Origin: Clostridiales bacterium
GTDB taxonomy: Bacteria; Bacillota_A; Clostridia; Peptostreptococcales; Anaerovoracaceae
Direction of reading: 5' to 3'
Assembly: GCA_012510935.1 (NCBI GenBank)
Contig: JAAZHB010000150.1
Span: 1 to 8,229, forward strand
Length of the DNA stretch: 8,229 nt
Made by a program: the position numbers and the translations under genes. Below the pieces are notes generated by a model. It worked only from the letters and a program-made list of their open reading frames with translations. It was not told where the DNA came from and searched no databases. This document shows positions 6,602 through 8,229 of this stretch, in pieces. Each line of letters starts with the position of its first letter. Within the stretch, counting starts at the first letter, position 1.

Positions 6602-6619
6602 TTTTTCTTAAATAAAAGC

Positions 6620-7936
6620 TTATCTCGACTCTCTTCTATGCTTTCTTTCAGCAATATGCTTCATCTTGCGCTTCTTTATTATTCGAGCGCAAGCGAATAA
6701 CATTATAACACAAGCGAAAATTGCAAGCAAGATACATACTACAGCCAAATTAGAAAGATATATATATGATGTAAACCAGCCTTTTTCGACATCTACCATT
6801 GAGGCAAGTTTCTTGGTTGCAACAAGCTTTCCATCAGAATAAACCTTTAGGGTTCCTATTACATCTCCCTTTTTGATTGGCACTTTTATACCGTCACATA
6901 AGGAAGCCTTCAGTGTAATATCTTTCTCCGAATTACTCTTTGGATATGCATATGCTGTCTTAGTAACAGTAACTGGTATATGAGTCTGTTTACCGCCTCG
7001 AACCCATATCTTGCAAGTCTCAGTCTTAGGTTTTGCAACAATATATCCTGGGACAAACTCATGTGCATATCCTAGGAGAGCTTTTGCGTCAGCTTCACGG
7101 CTATCCTCGGTGGCACCCATTATTACAAGTGCAAGATTCATATCTTTCTTAAGATATTGCAATGCAACAGCACAATCAGTTTCATCCCAATACCCCGTCT
7201 TGCCGCAGACAACCCCGGATCCATCTTCGTCTCTTAATGTTGTATGAGTTGTGTATTTACGCTCAGCACTTTTGTTTGTTGCCGGAATCGTGACAGATTC
7301 GAGACTGCAAATCTTCTTAATGTCTTTATTTGCGAAAACTTTGTTCGTAATAATTAGATAATCGTTCACTGTTGTATAGTGATTATCAGCTTTCATACCG
7401 CTGGCATTGACAAAATTAGTTCCAGTACATCCCCACTCTTCAGCCGGCTTATTCATAAAAGAAGCTAATTTCGACTCACTTCCAGCAGCCACAACGGCTA
7501 AAACTCTCGTTGCATCATTTCCTGATTCTAAAAGAAGCCCCTCTAATAATTCTTCAACAGTAAGGACTTCCCCATCCACTAGATCCATCGCAGTCTCAGA
7601 AGACTCCGCTCCAGCATTTTTAATGCAAACCTCCTGGTCCAAGCTAAGCTTTTCAAGCGCAATATATGCAGTCATAAGCTTAGTTGTACTATATGGATTA
7701 ACTCTTGCATCCCCATCCTTCTCGTAAATGACTTCATCTAAATCCATGTTATAAAGAACTGCAGATTGAGATGAGACAGAAGGTATCGCTGCATCTTGAT
7801 CGCCAATTGACTTAAAGGCATACTCACTTTTTGTTGATTGATTCCCTAATATGAAAGCTACTAGAACTGCTATTGCAATGATGACAACACAAGTTATCTT
7901 AATATTTATTTTTCTTTTTCCCTTACTTACACTCAC
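6620..7936 (-). CDS. dacF: D-alanyl-D-alanine carboxypeptidase (PBP5/DacF type, peptidase S11)
   Basis: This enzyme removes the terminal D-Ala from peptidoglycan pentapeptides outside the membrane, limiting cross-linking. The three penicillin-binding motifs are intact in the 438-aa protein: STTK with nucleophile S83 and K86, SGN (138-140) and KTG (246-248). A hydrophobic N-terminal segment (about 13-31) serves as signal peptide or anchor, the catalytic domain spans about 50-290 and a beta-rich C-terminal domain about 300-385. It ends with a full membrane helix (about 393-417) and a strongly basic 21-residue tail, rather than the amphipathic helix of E. coli PBP5. The start is a GTG, chosen because GGAG lies six bases upstream; the ATG overlapping it at 7936-7938 is followed directly by TGA. 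It lies 11 bp after the lipid kinase gene, clearly the same transcript. The symbol is by family resemblance; dacA/dacB-like naming is possible. Confidence 0.93.
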   Translation of the reverse strand: MSVSKGKRKINIKITCVVIIAIAVLVAFILGNQSTKSEYAFKSIGDQDAAIPSVSSQSAVLYNMDLDEVIYEKDGDARVNPYSTTKLMTAYIALEKLSLDQEVCIKNAGAESSETAMDLVDGEVLTVEELLEGLLLESGNDATRVLAVVAAGSESKLASFMNKPAEEWGCTGTNFVNASGMKADNHYTTVNDYLIITNKVFANKDIKKICSLESVTIPATNKSAERKYTTHTTLRDEDGSGVVCGKTGYWDETDCAVALQYLKKDMNLALVIMGATEDSREADAKALLGYAHEFVPGYIVAKPKTETCKIWVRGGKQTHIPVTVTKTAYAYPKSNSEKDITLKASLCDGIKVPIKKGDVIGTLKVYSDGKLVATKKLASMVDVEKGWFTSYIYLSNLAVVCILLAIFACVIMLFACARIIKKRKMKHIAERKHRRESR

Positions 7937-7942
7937 ATTCAG

Positions 7943-7946
7943 CTCC
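7943..7946 (-). promoter_or_regulatory. Ribosome binding site setting a GTG start
   Basis: GGAG on the minus strand lies six bases before the GTG at 7934-7936, inside the 11-bp gap after the lipid kinase stop. No usable in-frame ATG lies near the required spacing, so this site decides the carboxypeptidase start. Confidence 0.7.
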
Positions 7947-7947
7947 G

Positions 7948-8229
7948 TTATTCTGCTGCAATAAGCACCTTCATAGCATTAGGAAGTATATCTATATTCA
8001 AAGCTTCCGACTCAACTATTTCCCCATCAGCCACAAACGCCATGGTCTTATCTTTAAGAGGTTCGATTACAATATTTTCAGCTCTTGTGTACTTTACAAT
8101 TTTATTATAATTTCTTATCTCTTCAATCCTGCCCGCCTTATACTTTGGAAAGAGAGAGGCAAAAGACTTTCTTTGAATATCCATTATTGCCTGAACCTCA
8201 ATTTTACCATTCTGAAGATCTGCGTGAGG
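7948..8229 (-). CDS. Diacylglycerol kinase / YegS-type lipid kinase, C-terminal part (5' cut by window)
   Basis: The frame is open to the window edge, so this is the last 93 residues of a longer protein; the internal ATG at 8182-8184 is not its start. The visible part matches the C-terminal beta-rich domain of the DAGK/YegS/BmrU lipid kinases: NGKIEVQAI, then SLFPKYKAGR, a KIVKYTRAENIVIEP strand pair, and the typical end VADGEIVESEALNIDILPN followed by MKVLI. Family members phosphorylate diacylglycerol or related lipids with ATP at the inner membrane face, recycling lipid from cell-wall polymer synthesis. The nucleotide-binding N-terminal domain lies outside the window, so activity cannot be judged. 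It is followed after 11 bp by the D,D-carboxypeptidase gene, giving an envelope-related pair. Assignment to the family is fairly firm; the exact lipid substrate is not. Confidence 0.8.
   Translation of the reverse strand, partial: PHADLQNGKIEVQAIMDIQRKSFASLFPKYKAGRIEEIRNYNKIVKYTRAENIVIEPLKDKTMAFVADGEIVESEALNIDILPNAMKVLIAAE

Noticed and set aside
7011..7727. Plus-strand open frames of 78 and 106 codons opposite the carboxypeptidase
   Set aside because: They are antisense to conserved catalytic motifs and have no recognisable product.
7948..8184. Reading this segment as a complete 78-aa protein
   Set aside because: The frame continues without a stop to the window edge, and the upstream codons (NGKIEVQAI) fit the lipid kinase family.

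Overview
The window is AT-rich DNA in which every gene lies on the minus strand, so transcription runs from high to low coordinates. Strong GGAGG-type ribosome binding sites, short gaps, a DacF-like D,D-carboxypeptidase, a YegS/BmrU-type lipid kinase and a double-Venus-flytrap hybrid kinase suggest a low-GC Gram-positive bacterium, probably an anaerobic member of the Clostridia. This is inferred from gene content and composition; I do not recognise the species.

Layout in the direction of transcription. (1) 8229-6620: the 3' end of a diacylglycerol/YegS-type lipid kinase gene, cut by the window edge, then 11 bp later a GTG-initiated D-alanyl-D-alanine carboxypeptidase (DacF/PBP5 type). (2) 6601-6408: a hairpin, a class II tRNA-Ser(CGA) with encoded CCA, and a nested three-tier hairpin with a U-tract that looks like its terminator. 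(3) 6411-6343: a tandem 14-bp repeat followed by a near-consensus promoter (TTGTCA, 17 bp, TATAAT). (4) 6287-78: a probable five-gene transcription unit. It encodes a 923-aa hybrid sensor kinase with two extracellular SBP_bac_3 domains, a membrane-anchored endonuclease/exonuclease/phosphatase (EEP) protein whose ATG directly follows the kinase stop (TAG|ATG), a CrcB/Fluc fluoride channel, an ArsB/NhaD-type permease and a 153-aa protein of unknown function. (5) 1-77: a stable imperfect hairpin at the window edge.

How the genes may work together. The first block is cell-envelope work (lipid phosphorylation and peptidoglycan trimming). The second block begins with a BvgS-like receptor that senses small extracellular ligands, perhaps amino acids, and relays phosphate to its own receiver domain. 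It has no PAS, HPt or DNA-binding output domain, and no response regulator lies in the window. The coupled EEP enzyme is the best candidate for a functional partner, but that is inferred from gene order alone. The fluoride channel and ion permease downstream would add ion homeostasis. I see no fluoride riboswitch. No CRISPR array or complete mobile element is visible. No gene-free stretch exceeds 300 bases; the longest stretch without a protein gene is 6288-6619, which holds the promoter, repeats, terminator, tRNA and hairpin.
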